The notes beneath the pieces are model-generated. The model worked only from the letters and a program-made list of their open reading frames with translations, was not told the DNA's origin and did not search any database. Below, in pieces: positions 39,444-51,307 of a DNA stretch of 64,000 nucleotides (position 1 is the stretch's first letter; each line of letters begins with the position of its first letter). The DNA is from Solea solea (taxonomy: Eukaryota > Chordata > Actinopteri > Pleuronectiformes > Soleidae). Made by a program: the position numbers and the translations under genes. Location of the stretch: NCBI RefSeq assembly GCF_958295425.1, contig NC_081142.1, forward strand, positions 11,642,324-11,706,323. The letters run 5' to 3'.

Positions 39444-41593
39444 GATGAGACCGCCTGCATCAGCTGAGCACCTCCTGCAGAGCTGGAGAAGGGAAATTAG
39501 GGAAATAGGCAAACATGGCAATCATCACATTGTTTATGAATTAACATGTAAAGAAAACAACAAGCAGCGTGTGTATGGGATGAAAGTGCCATGTATTCCT
39601 AAAGTCTCGAGAGGAGGAGGAGGAGGAGGCATTTGAGAGCAGCGCTAATATGAACACACATCTTGTACTCTGTCATTATGAGATTGTGTCTAATCTAAGC
39701 TGGAAATATATATTTGGGATTTTGTGTAGCAGAGCTGGAGGTGTAGAGTTGGTGGCTACAAGGATTCTGCCTTTGACACATGAAATAGCGAGAGTGCCTA
39801 TTATTATCCAGCCTTAGCTGTTATGCTATACAATTCAAGGGGAATAAAAGAGATAACAATATGCACCTGAGGCAAACTGTGCTTAGGGCAGGTCAAGGAC
39901 CCCTCTGTGTTGTCCTCTGCAGTGTGGGGGGGAGTAACATTTCCACAACGACCTTAAACTGCCATTGACTTACTGCCTAAAGATTGTTCTGGTGTCATGT
40001 TAGCTCCATTGGGAACACAGTTATTGCTGACACACAGATCCAGCTCCCTATCTGAATAAACACCAGTGTTATTAACTGTTATAATTAAGCCAGAAAATTG
40101 AGGGTAATAAGTTTCAACTTTAACGGCCGACGCGTGTGAAGTAAATGTGAGCTGAAGACGTAACATTATGAAACCTCTTGGTAACTGGATTTTCTCATTA
40201 GCAGGTGCAGCATTTTAAATAGATTTAAGTCTTCTGCTAAATGGAAATCTCCTTCAGCCCCCAATGTCAAGTGTCCATCCTATATGCCCCTCAGCAGCGA
40301 CCAGTGTGTCTGCACAGTAACCGAGCAACAAGAACCTCACTTAAATAACATCTCATTTGGGATGCTTTATTTCTTTCTTTTCCTTTCTCTAATGTGGAGC
40401 AGCGGATGACAGGATATTGTTTTGCTGGCGCATTTGATTGATTTTTGGCTTTTGTATTCATTATTAATGATTTATGGACCATTATCATTGCACTTATAAA
40501 AACACAGGACTCACTGATGCGAGTTGATTCATTTCTCACTTCCTTCGCAGAATTGTTTCCTCAGTTTTAGACTCGCCTTTTTTTAGCTCACCATTTGTGA
40601 CAGCTGTAACGATTGGCTGCTAAACAGCGACATAGTCAAGCCGCAGAAAAATAGCAAGCACTATCTCAGAAATAGTTCATGTTATTATGGGAATTGTACT
40701 TTGAGTTCCCAGATCACTATGAAATGAGGGTAGGGCAAAGTGGACTGTGGCATACTGCCACCACTAGGTCATTAATGGTAATAAAAACACTTCATGTCTT
40801 TGAAATGTCTCTGTAATGATAGGTTAAAGAAAAATATTGCAAATAATTACAACGCAAACCGCAACTGACAATGAAATAATCACCCTATAGTGCCAAAGGT
40901 TTAGCATGCACATTTTTAATAGGTAGCTTTATTGTATACGCTATGCACTGGAGAAAAAGCATGGAACAAAAGCATGGGTTATTATCCGGCGAATACATTG
41001 CTGTTCTTCAAAGATATCTCACTTCCACAGATGATAAAAGTTGCTATTGTCGCGTCTAAAGTTTGACTATATTGAGTGTATTGATGTTTTATTCTGTTTC
41101 TCAGGCTGTGTTGTTATTCTCCCATGGAGTAAAGCAACTTAGGCACAGTGGCTGTGTGCTGAAAAACTGAGAGCTCTTCATGTGAACCTTTGAAACCTCT
41201 CAGTCCCTGCCAAGGAGAGATAGGATCAGTAGACAACCCCACAACATTTTCAATTTTGTGCTATCAGACACTGAGGAGACGTGTCAACAGTAGGGTCCTA
41301 CAGCAAGCAAACACAGGAGTCTGACAAGCAATAACCCAGATTCAGCGCCACCTCCGGTCGTCTCCCAGTGAACGTCCACTGCATTCAACTCATTTGGATC
41401 CAGATCTCTTTTTTTTCCCGTGCTGAGAGTATTTTTTTGGGCACTTCCTCGTCTCATTGATTCATCATACAGTCGGAGCCAGTATGCTCATCGTGTGTCA
41501 ATCATATCTGTTACAGTTGTTACGACCCAGCTTGTGACAGGGACGGGAAGCAACATAGAAATCCGGTGCTTTTGGAAAATAATTATTATTTAT

Positions 41594-42082
41594 TTAACCC
41601 TTGTGTTACCAATCCTGTCAAGTATGCATCCTTGGCATGCATACTTTTTTATTACCGTAGCTGTTAGACCGTTTGTGATATCGAGAAAGTATAAAAACTA
41701 TGGACTGGCGATCTGGCCAGGGTGTGACCCCGCCTTTCGCCCTATGTCAGCTGAGATTGGCACAGCACCCACATGTGGAGGATAAAGTGGTAGACGATGG
41801 ATACCGGAAAGCAGAGAAATAGAGTTGTGCGCCCATATACTTTTCATTACGGCAGGACTTCAGCAGAACAACCGTCTAGTTACGGACCACGTTCACCAGC
41901 GTGTCACACATTTGTGACGTCACTTTCTCAGTACCGCAACTCCTAAACGGTTGAATAACTGCCAGATATCGAAAGTGAAAGTTGGAAAAAGGGGCATTGG
42001 ACATTTTTTTGATTATCTACAGCTATGAAATCAAAAATAAATCCAGGCGGCCTGATTATCATGATGGTCATAAGAGGGTTAA
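41594..42082. mobile_element. TTAA-ended DNA element (piggyBac- or Kolobok-like), interrupted
   Basis: The left end TTAACCCTTGTG at 41594 and the right end ATAAGAGGGTTAA at 42070-42082 are inverse over TTAACCCT, with TTAA at both outer edges, as expected for TTAA-target transposons. Subterminal stretches are also roughly inverse or repeated (GTAGCTGTTAGACCGTTTGTGA near the left, CAACTCCTAAACGGTTGA near the right, both next to a GATATCGA motif). A repeat tail at 41700-41802 lies inside it. No transposase frame is seen. Class within TTAA elements is not resolved. Confidence 0.5.
41700..41802 (+). repeat. RTE/SINE-type repeat, 3' tail fragment
   Basis: ATGGACTGGCGATCTGGCCAG, then GACCCCGCCTTTCGCCCTATG, GTCAGCTGAGATTGGCACAG and GGATAAAGTGGTAGACGATGG match the last third of the copy at 45619-45941. 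It is truncated at the left, as expected for an incomplete reverse-transcribed insertion, and sits inside the TTAA-ended element. Confidence 0.7.
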
Positions 42083-43886
42083 TAAGGGATAATCGCGAGT
42101 AACACCAACACACAGAGTTCTAAATGAGGGTTTCGAAGACAGACAAAGCACAGTCGCCACCATCTAAAGCCAGCCCCAACAGAAGCCTCCCAGGCGTCTT
42201 TCTGCTGCAAAGCTGGCATGCGTCAGGCTGTTGATTGGCCGATTGCTTTCCATCCAGTGATGGCAGACCGTCCACACCTGGGCAAGAGTAGCTGCAGCAG
42301 TCCTAAACAAAACACACACCCAGACGCACGGCCGTAGTAACAAGTTATATTATCTTGTAGAGTATCTTTGCTCTTTGTAAGTAATTATTGCTTATAAGAG
42401 GACACTGACTATAGCAGAGTGATAATGACCTTCATGATGGATGATAATCTGGCTCTCTGGTACGTACCACAAATTAGTTGTTTTTACTACAGCCCTTATT
42501 TTCTGTGTTTGGATTACGTGAGGACAAACAAAATCATATTTGTAAATAGTTTGTAAATAGTTGTTATTGAGTGTTGGCGTCAGATTCAGTGGACAGAGCT
42601 CATCAGCTCCAGAAAGCATTTGGTTGGGTGTAAAGTGGAACACCGTCAAATCAACATTTTCATTTGTTTTAGTAAGCGGGGAGGTGTGGAATGTTGTGAA
42701 TGCCATGCACGTTCTCTGCAGGTCACACAGTGTTGCAGTGATTTATATAAGTTTGCTTTTAAAAAAAAAAAATGTCTCTCTTTCTTTTTTTTTACAGCTT
42801 TTTCTTTTTTTGTCAAATCCAACGACTAATGCACTTAAAGTGGCTTTAGACTTATGAATCACAGCCCACATCAATTCATCTTGAGTCATACAAAAAGGCT
42901 CATGGTTTTGAGCTTAAAAGCTGTTTCATAACCGGAACAATTGAAACTTTTGTGGGCGGACACAACCTACTATGGCAAGCTCTGTCAGGAAACATTTAAT
43001 ACAAAGTACTTGTGGTCAACAGCTCAATCACTGCTCATGATATATTCAACCAATATCGAATAAATATCATCACAAAGACTGCAAAGCAAACATCTACTAC
43101 ATCATATAAATATTTAGGCTTTGTTTTTAACTGTATGGTCTTGTGTGTGTTTAAGCTCAGATAGTTTAAAAAAACAGGATCTTTACTGAGGCATTTTACA
43201 GTGTTATTGTCTGGTGGGAAAAAAGAGACCACAATTAAGAGCCTTGTGTGAAGCAGCATTTAACCAAGTGTCAAGTTCTCTTTGTGCACACTTACACTCA
43301 GGTATAATATCATTAGTTGTCATGACAGTCAGGTTCACTCATCTCCCTGAGGAGAAGTGACTCTGTTTGCCATGTGATTTAGGAGCGATAGAAGCAGTTC
43401 ATTCCTTGTTTTATTGCTTGTTTAATATTGATTTAAGAGCCAGACTTCTGAGTGAATCGTCCTTCATTTCTGATGAGCTTTTGTGCATGACTGATTTTAT
43501 TTGCAAAATCTAGGACAGGACAAACTAATTGGTTCGGAGTATTATGTAAGGAGTTGTGTTGATATCGTTTTGCTTGTATGAACATGACACACATGACATT
43601 TACCAGTAAGTTACATAGACATTTCAATATATTTCTTAATTGTTCTATTGTCCTTCATACTTATCATGAGATGTTATGATAGAATTATCATCATATATTT
43701 TGGAATAAATCCAGATATTGTCACAAATACTCTGGATTACAGGCCACTTTCTCACTGTAAATGTATTCTTCTCACCTTGTTTTTCCTCTGTAATATTATA
43801 TACAATGTAGATGATACCGGTGGACAGAACCGAGGCTGCAGATTTGAAATGTTAATCTTGTTCCTGTGTTTTGTCTGCCTTTCTAG

Positions 43887-44012
43887 TTCCTCCCAAGATA
43901 TATGACATTTCGTCTGACATCACGGTAAACGAGGGCAGCAACGTGTCGCTCATCTGTACAGCCAGCGGGAAACCTGAGCCATCCATTTCCTGGAGACACA
44001 TAACCCCATTAG
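43887..44012 (+). CDS. negr1: negr1 internal exon (exon 3): first half of Ig domain 2
   Basis: The 126-bp exon completes a Val codon begun in the previous exon (g|tt), then gives 41 whole codons and one leading base. It opens with PPKIYDIS, the linker between Ig1 and Ig2, followed by [12 protein letters not shown] with the first Ig2 cysteine at residue 23. [11 protein letters not shown] (27-37) carries the core Trp at 35. NVS at 18-20 is a candidate N-glycosylation site. IYDIS and [12 protein letters not shown] are closer to NEGR1 than to LSAMP (which has GRPEPVITWRH in my recollection). The acceptor is CTTTCTAG|TT and the donor TTAG|GTGAGT. Both flanking introns are phase 1, so the exon is symmetric. 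An apparent ATG upstream at 43871 is in the intron and is not a start. Confidence 0.93.
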
Positions 44013-44430
44013 GTGAGTTCACTTCACCTCTCATTGTAGTTATGCTAATGAACGGGTGGATGGCTAAATGGACTGACGGACACAGGTGGAAGGATGAGTA
44101 GAGGGAGGAAATAAGGGTAGGGATCGATCAATAGGGAGTTGGAGGAGAAAGCACTGTTAGTTGTCTTGAAAATGACGAGATTTACTGGGGGGACAGAGTG
44201 AGACGGGCTTGTGGTTGGATTGACCCGGCTGCGGGGTGGTGAGTGGGGACTCCATGGAGATTCACGTGAGTGTAGAGTAAATGGAGGTCTTACAATGTAA
44301 TTACTGCCTGAATCCCTGGAATGTTTTTCTCTACCACTATTTATGGAACAACTGTGATGTAGAAAGCAGAGATAATGACGGTATGAGGGTATTACTTGTC
44401 TGCTTGCTTAAAACTCATTATCAGGTACAC

Positions 44431-44700
44431 TGTAGAGCTGAAACTATTACTCGATTAATAATAATAGATTGCTAAATGAATCGTCAACTATTTTGATAAC
44501 TGATTCATCGGTTTGAGGCTTTTTCATGATTGTAACAAGATTTCTGATTGTTTCAGCTTCTTAAATGTGAATATTTTCTTATTTGTTTTGCTCCATATAA
44601 CACAGAAATCATTAAAAGTGAATCATCTGACACTTTATGGACCAAGCGATTACTCGATTGAAAAAATGCCACCCACTATGGGCGCTGCAGTCTAATCTGC
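44431..44700. mobile_element. hAT-type non-autonomous repeat of the GCTGCAACTAACGATT group
   Basis: GTAGAGCTGAAACTATTACTC with GATTAATAATAATAGATTGC, ATCGTCAACTATTTTGATAA and later GTTTCAGCTTCTTAAATGTG match, block by block, the widespread fish repeat that contains gattcattgtttcagcttctcaaatgtgaatattt. Near the right, GCGATTACTCGATTGAAAAA repeats the same motif. Ends are diverged and no target duplication was assigned. Confidence 0.6.
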
Positions 44701-45618
44701 CTTTGCGTACCTTGGTTATTACGAGTGGTTGTTTGAGTGACTGTTGCCTTTCTATCTTTTCAAACCAGTTTGGTCATTTTCCTCTGACACAGCATTTTTT
44801 GCCCAGAGCACTGCTGCTCATTGGCTTGTTTTCTTTGTTTCAAACTCCCTTAACTCAAAATCCCTGTAGATCAGTACTCAGACCAGCCCGTCTCCGTCAA
44901 GCCATCTTGGCCACGTCTACATGTCTAAATGCACAGACCTTTTCATTTTATTGTGTGTCGTAATTTGCATAAATATCCATGCAGCCCACATATAAAGAAG
45001 CATCATATCTACCACAAACTCATAAAATCACTCCAGGTAGCTTTGACTAATCATTGAAGAGGTATTATCAAAAATACTGTTATCAACATAATATATTAAG
45101 GGCCTATTTAAATCCTTTACATTCCATTTGACAAATAATTCCAAAGCGTTTAACCGTTGCCGCAAAACTCCCACCCAGCCACTTCTAGTCCACCCTCATT
45201 TTCATATTAATGGATTAGAGCATGCTGCTCTTATCTGATAGCTGTGAGGATGGTTGCATTTATCTTATGGCTGTCAAAACCTCCTCTCTGGCATGCTTGT
45301 CCTGATTGCGTCGGGGGAGTTTTTCAGAAGATGATCAAAAGGGCTATCCGCAGAGTCCAAATGGCAGTCACTCGTTCTACTTTGAAGTGTCCACACTTTG
45401 AAGTGTGCCAGGGAAGAAATGATATGCTGGTCAAATGAAAGGATCCGGGACTAAATGTAATCACAGTCTGTCTCACAGTACATCAGAGAAGAACCCACTT
45501 TCAAGTGAGATCTTTGAGTCATTATTGTCGTTACCGTTAGTGTGGGTGATTTTGTCCTAAAGAATGTGATAGAACTGAAAAGTTGTAATAAGCTAATTAC
45601 CTACTGATGGAATTCTTT

Positions 45619-45941
45619 GCAGCAAGAAGACCCGGGTTCACAAGCCGGTTTGCATGGTCTCCCCGTGTGTGTGTGTGTCTGTGTAGGTTTTGTCCGGGTT
45701 CTCCGGTTTCCTCCCACGGTACCAAAACAGGCATGTTTTGGGATGAGACAAATTGGACACTCTAAATTGACCGTAGGTGTGAATGAGAGAGTGAATAGTT
45801 GTTTGTCTCTATGTGTGTCTGTGATGGGCTGGCGAAATGTCCAGGGTGTACCATGCCTTTTGCCCTATGTCAGCTGGGATTGGCACCAATGCCCCGCCGT
45901 GACCCTCATGGGGTGGATAAAGCGGTAGAAGATGAGTGAGT
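45619..45941 (+). repeat. RTE-like LINE tail or SINE, longest copy in window
   Basis: Blocks in order: GCAGCAAGAAGACCCGGGTT, TTTGCATGGTCTCCCCGTGTG, a short (TG)n, GGGTTCTCCGGTTTCCTCCC, TTGGACACTCTAAATTGACC, GTCCAGGGTGTACCATGCC, CTATGTCAGCTGGGATTGGC and GGATAAAGCGGTAGAAGATG. This is the pan-teleost repeat associated with RTE-type LINE tails and SINEs. The first block resembles the B-box end of a tRNA-derived head, but the upstream half of such a head is missing. It gives rise to the spurious 103-codon frame at 45617-45928. Confidence 0.75.
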
Positions 45942-46013
45942 GTTGGATATGGGGAAGAGTCTGCTCCAAGACTTCCTGCACGTGCAATCCCAGCATGTGA
46001 AAATATTTATCAG

Positions 46014-46372
46014 TTAAAGGAATACTTCACCGATTTACATTTAGCTTTGTATTACTAGAATAGGGGTAGTCTTTTTGAAAAGTTGTGCTTCCCAACCTCA
46101 GTTTCCCCTGAGTTGAGAAAGATCTTCATTCTTTTCTTTGTTACATGCCCACCAGTGACACTTTTAGACCCCCCCTACGAGTGGGTCTAAAAAATGCGGA
46201 ATTAGCGTTGCAGTTTCAAGCCTCGGACCAAGTGTGGGCACGTAACAAAAAAGAGATTGAAGATATTTCTTGACTCAGGGGAAACTGAGGTTGGGAAGTA
46301 GTTTTTTTCAAAAAAACTACCCCTAAACTAGTAATACAAAGCTAAATGCACATCGGTGAAGTATTCCTTTAA
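46014..46372. mobile_element. Fold-back (long inverted repeat) DNA element, short copy, 359 bp
   Basis: The left end TTAAAGGAATACTTCACCGA at 46014-46033 is an exact inverse complement of the right end at 46353-46372. The arms continue inward: TTAGCTTTGTATTACTAG, CCAACCTCAGTTTCCCCTGA and TTGTTACATGCCCACC on the left each have a near-inverse on the right (CTAGTAATACAAAGCTAA, TCAGGGGAAACTGAGGTTGG, GTGGGCACGTAACAA). Arms are at least about 140 bases. TTAA at both edges fits a piggyBac- or Kolobok-type target. It encodes nothing and lies between two oppositely oriented repeats at 45619 and 46481. Confidence 0.8.
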
Positions 46373-46480
46373 GAATGACACATCAAATAGTGGTACACTC
46401 AAACCTAAACCTATATCTATTATAAGGGAGGGTTGTTCCTGAAGTAACGCCTACATACTACATCAACATGTAAAAGTACC

Positions 46481-46708
46481 ATCCATCTTCCTCTTGAGGG
46501 TCGTGGTGGGCACTGGTGCCAATCCCAGCTGACATAGGGCGAAAGGCGGGGGTACACCCTGGACAGGTCGCAAGCCCATCACAAGAGTGTCCAATTTACC
46601 TAATCCCCAAATCCCCAAAGGAAACTGGAGCTCCTGGAGAAAACCCACGCACACACTGATCGGGTCACGTACCCGGGTCTGCTGGCTGCAAAGGCAAGAG
46701 CACTAATA
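46481..46708 (-). repeat. RTE-like LINE tail or SINE, minus-strand copy
   Basis: Read on the minus strand this matches the 45619 copy: the GCCAATCCCAGCTGACATAG inverse of its CTATGTCAGCTGGGATTGGC block, GTACACCCTGGAC, GTGTCCAATTTACCTAATCC, and GACCCGGG-like and GCTGCAAAGG head blocks at the right edge. The head extends to GGCAAGAGCACTAA, about 15 bases further than the plus-strand copy shows. Internal small deletions shorten it to about 228 bases. Confidence 0.7.
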
Positions 46709-47752
46709 GTTGAGTCATTATAATTTCTAAATAAATTAAATTACTTAAAAAATAGAAAGTTGTTCTTTTAAGTAATTTATAAAATTAACTGTCACACATG
46801 GGAATTAAAGTAAAATAAATATTATCTCTGCTGCTGCTTTGAAAAGTCATACCACTCACAGCATTTGCTTTTGAAACTATTTTTTTCTTGCAAACTAAAA
46901 ATACCTGGAGGTTGTTAGTCAAATCAAGATTACAGTTTGTTTTTGTTTTTTGTTTTTTTTTTCATTTGGCAGCCAGTTAAGGTTTCTTCAGTAAATGGAA
47001 ATTCAGTAATTCCAACATAATGGGAAATCACTGACTAACGTTGTCAGATTGGCAAATGCATTTCTTAATTGAATTGTGTTGTATCTGTTTGCAGCATTTT
47101 TGGTCTAGATGCTGTTTATTGGGCTGTCACATAGGTGATGATATTTTACCTCCTTTGTGTTTAAAATATTTACCGTTGACCACCGTAGAGAATACAATTA
47201 AAATGAGATCGTAAAACATTGTGATGTGATGATTCCTTTAATTTCAAATGTGGATCTCCAGTACAACCCACAGGGAAATCTACATTATTACAAACAACTT
47301 TCATCGTGTATTAAACCGTGGGTTGTGGAGAAAGCCCCTTTTGCTGTGAGATTTTGTCAATATGTATTTCTTGGGCGTAAGGACTCTGACTGACAGACGG
47401 CCGAGCAGGTGAAATGGCTGTGAAGTGACAAACATGGCAGGCTTTATTTGCCTGCCTTACTCTTGTCAACTCTCAGCCATATTTTGGGGGTGTGGGATTT
47501 TCACATTGTTGATGGTTCTGCAGCAGCAGTCCGTAAAGTTTGACAGAATGATAAATTGCCCCGAATGAGTGTCAAGATTTCGTTCCCTCTCTTGACTGTT
47601 TTGAGTTTGCATTTTTCCATCCCTCTCCTCCCCACCAACCACCAAACTGCCGGCTAATAATAAACTGTGTGTATCCAGCGAAGTGTGGCCGTAAGCTGTT
47701 TATTGAGTAGGTCATTTGGCTCCATATGTGTGCATATAAAGTTAATGCATGT

Positions 47753-47758
<6 letters not shown>

Positions 47759-47786
<28 letters not shown>
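47759..47786. repeat. (TA)n microsatellite
   Basis: About 14 TA units preceded by a T-run. Confidence 0.85.
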
Positions 47787-47788
<2 letters not shown>

Positions 47789-48063
47789 GGGCAAACTGAA
47801 GTTTATAGTGATAACACAGATCATCTGTACTGACAGAGGAGGAATAATGTCTGTAGCTCACTGTCCTTAAGGAAAATTCTGTTTTTGTTAACACTTTGAC
47901 TACTCGTATTAAAAAAATGACATATGCTTGAGTGTAACATTTTTAATTTCTGAGAGTGTGCTTGTTATATCTCCATGATATGGGCACATGATGGGGAAAC
48001 CAGAGTCCCATTATTAGCTGGTGAAATCTGGAACTTGATGTTTCATGCTCTCTTTCACCTTAT

Positions 48064-48480
48064 TTGGCGCTTTTCCATTACACAGTTCTGGCACTACTTG
48101 GCTCGACTCTACTCGGTTTTTTTGCTTTTCCTTTAGTGATAGTACCTGGTGCTTTTTTTAGTACCTGCTCTGGCAAGGTTCCAAGCGAGCCGAGCCGATA
48201 CTAAAATGTGACGTCGACAGACTGCTGGCCACTGATTGGTCAGAGAGTGTGAGAGGAATCAAAGCGAACACTGCCGAACTGTAGATCGGTTTAAAAGACT
48301 TAAAAAGCCTAAAAAACATGCGTTAATCTCCAACATATAGCAAGGACATTTCTATAATCTCAATATTTACAAGAGGAGTCTGGTGTATTTTAGCGACAGC
48401 ACGGCTGAAAGCCGGCAATCGTGAGCCGAATCACAACCCGTTCATCCGTATTTCAGTTCAGCGACAATATGGTGAACAAA
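48064..48480. mobile_element. Local DNA-transposon family, copy 3 of 3 (most complete)
   Basis: The copy starts GGCGCTTTTCCATTACACAG. It has CTCGACTCTACTCGG, GATAGTACCTGG, AGTACCTGCTC, GAGCCGAGCCGATACTAAAA, GACGTCGACAGAC, CACTGATTGGTCAGAG, AAAAGACTTA, the AGCAAGGACATTTCTATAAT block and GAGCCGAATCACAACCCGTTC. It contains the left end missing from the 29503 copy and most of the body of the 21175 copy. The true right end seen at 29752-29763 is not present here in recognisable form. Confidence 0.65.
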
Positions 48481-51307
48481 TCTTTTTAATTAACTGATTC
48501 TAATGATTCAGGACACCGTAAAGAGCTGCAGTTCAGCGCTGCTAATGTGCTCTTGAGCAAGGATTCTCCCTCCTGGCTGTTCCAGTGCTGCAGCTCAGTC
48601 ACAGGTTGAAAACAGATGTTGAGAAATGGTGTAGCTTTTTTTTTTTTTTTTTTTTGTGAATCATTGCAATCATACAAACCCCCCCCCAGCTCCTCAGCCA
48701 GGCTTTTGATGTCATAAAAAAAAGAAGGTACTGAATAAAAGCTGAATATAAATGAGAAACTCCATTAAACAAAGTATCTTGGTAACTCTCCCAGAAACCA
48801 CTCTATTATTATTAATTTAACTGTTGACACTCTGAAAGCTTACATAGCTCTGGTGACATGTCACTTTTATTGGTTTCTGCCCATATACTTTTCTCTTCCC
48901 AGCACTGTCATAGGTCACTGAGATGAGTCTAAATCAACATTAACATAATATTTTTTTTTTCTTTCTTTTTTTTCCCATTGAGATTCGAATCCATGGGATA
49001 GAAGTGAGACTTTTGAAAAGGCTGACTAGAATACTAGAACAGATATTTGATTATTTCCTGTTATGAGACTCAGCGGAGACACATTTTTTTTTATCTCTCT
49101 GTCCAAGCAGCTACTGTAACATTTATCAAGGCTGATAATGGTGACATTCTGTTTTGCCCTTTCATTCCTGTGCACATCTTGCTCAAAAGACAGAAAGAGG
49201 CAGCGCGATGCATCTCGCCAGAACTCGCTACATTATGTATCTTTGCTGGATCCGACACAACTTCCTTAGCCTTTAAGTAACAACAGCCAGTGTGTAAGTA
49301 CAGTAGCTCAGTGAGTTGCTTATGTGAAGAGTGCATGCATTATTCAAACATGACTTTATATCACCGTTACAAAACCCTGAGCTGTTTCTGCCATGTCACA
49401 CTTTATTCTGACAGCTCTTTAAAAGACACTAAGCAAGTTTGTTCACAGTCTCTTCACCGGAGAAGTCTCCCTCAGCACTCAGTGGGTTCCATTTTTGTCA
49501 TGGTTTCCTGTAACTGATGTGCACTTTAAAGGTCCCACACGTGAATATGCTTCACACACAATGGCGAGGTACAAGATAAAGAATTACTTTCATTTCAGAA
49601 TTTAAATTTATAATATCAGCAGCAGTCAAGTCGTGTATAGCACAGGCCCATTCGGCGATTGAGTTGTGGTGGACTGGTAATTCAAGAGGTGCTCAATGGG
49701 TACATGATTTACTCGAGTGTCTTTTTGACAAGATAAATAGACCCCCTTTATTTTCTTTTGCTAAAAAGTGAAAATGAGTTAGTGCCACACTTAACATGCT
49801 TAATGGCAGTTGACAGCCATAGAAAGATCCTTCCGGTGCATTACATTTCTTTTAAACTCTAAAACACCCAAGGTTCTTCAAATTTAAAACAATGAACTTG
49901 ACATATTTTACAGCCGCAATTCACTTATGGCTGATGTAAGCGTGTTGCGTGCTCACAAAATACTGTACACTGAAGTCAAATACATTATTGCACTATTCAC
50001 AAAAACCCCCTGCAGTGTGTTCTATCATTCATATCTAGGCAGATACAATTTATTCCGCACAGAGTGTTTGCCAAATAAAGCATTCAACACATCTAAGATG
50101 TGGTGTGAAGTCACAAGGTTAAGTGAGAAGTATTTCTTATATTTTTACTTAAATCATGTGAGCAGGAGGGATTTATCCTCCACTGCTTCAGAAACAGCTC
50201 TTATTAACCCAGTTATTCCCACCCACAAATTTAATCTTCTTATTTATATGTACAGTATATTAAAGGTGCTAAAATCTGTGATTATAATGACTTTGTCAAA
50301 TCGATTATTTTTATTTTTTTTTATCACACAGAGACAGAAATCTCTGAGCAAAGTTGTGTTTCAAATACCCACACTGCATTTGGCTAAATAGGTCATCACT
50401 GAATCAAAATAAAAGTAAGGTAATACCTTAGGTCACAGAGGTGGCAGCACATGCAGTCCAATATGACTCAGTGCTCATTTGGCCCAGTTCCACTCTCTGG
50501 ATTTCAGCAGCCTCAGATTGACAGCGAGAGAGGAGGACATGTGTTTTGTATCAAAGCAGACTAACACTGGGGTTTTTCAGACAGGCCCTGCACACGCTGT
50601 AATTTTACCCGTAGCTTGAGCCCACACCTTGAGTTGGGGGCCAGAAGTCAGTGGCGCACATTGTGACAGCGTGGGTTGTTCTCCATTTTCAGGTGTTAAG
50701 AGGAAAAAAATTGATGTAGAGAACACTGCTCTATGCTATAATTGATTCTTGTGTGATGCCTGTCTATCTGTGTATTGCAGCCCTGAAGGAAATTCATTCA
50801 CAGCTTCTCTATACATTGTGGGAAATTGCTCACTGGCTTTGAGCCAGTGTTTGCGCTTTTGATTTTGCTTAATTTGCTCGGAGTGACATCTCCCAGCACG
50901 TCAGACCGGCTTCGGTCAGTCTTTCAAATATCTCAGCATGCACTCATGCACCCAAAAGTCAGGTTAGGTCTCCTGGTGATTGTACATCACATCAGCAGTG
51001 GACTTTAAATGTGTTCATGTTCAGATTACATATGACCTCGTCCATTTAAGTTGAGTGTAATGTCAAAGTTTAGCGCTCAATATATAATGTTCTCCAAAAT
51101 ATAATATCAAGGATGTGATCCTGTTGTTAAATGGCCTCTCTGACCTTTGCAAACTCTCCTTTCTGCTGGAATCGATAGGAATTACATTTGTAGCCAAGGC
51201 AGGAAAATGCAACGAGATCCTGCATGCGGGGAGGACTGCTTAGTAATTTGATTATTTAGCACAATTTATTTTAAAAGGGTCTGTATTAATGTATATGGAA
51301 TATTTAT

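Larger units (their letters stand above)
19597..43886 (+). other. negr1: negr1 intron 2 (24,290 bp, complete)
   Basis: This intron runs from GTATGT at 19597 to a TTTGTCTGCCTTTCTAG acceptor at 43886, phase 1. Named repeats are listed separately. Long stretches without any recognisable feature are 19600-20900, 21500-27700, 27760-29490, 29780-30990, 31040-32650, 32720-34150, 35040-35340, 36560-37260, 37300-39420, 39640-41590 and 42090-43880. These hold AT-rich sequence with homopolymers and some dense TAAT/ATTA blocks (for example 23035-23130 and 35690-35850) that could be regulatory. No open frame here resembles a known protein. Confidence 0.9.

Noticed and set aside
43871..43886. ATG-like start just upstream of exon 3
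   Set aside because: It lies in the polypyrimidine and acceptor region of the intron. Exon 3 is internal and its frame comes from exon 2.
49927..50391. 154-codon plus-strand open frame
   Set aside because: AT-rich translation dominated by Leu, Ile, Phe, Ser and Lys, no known motif and no neighbouring exon. It looks like a chance frame.
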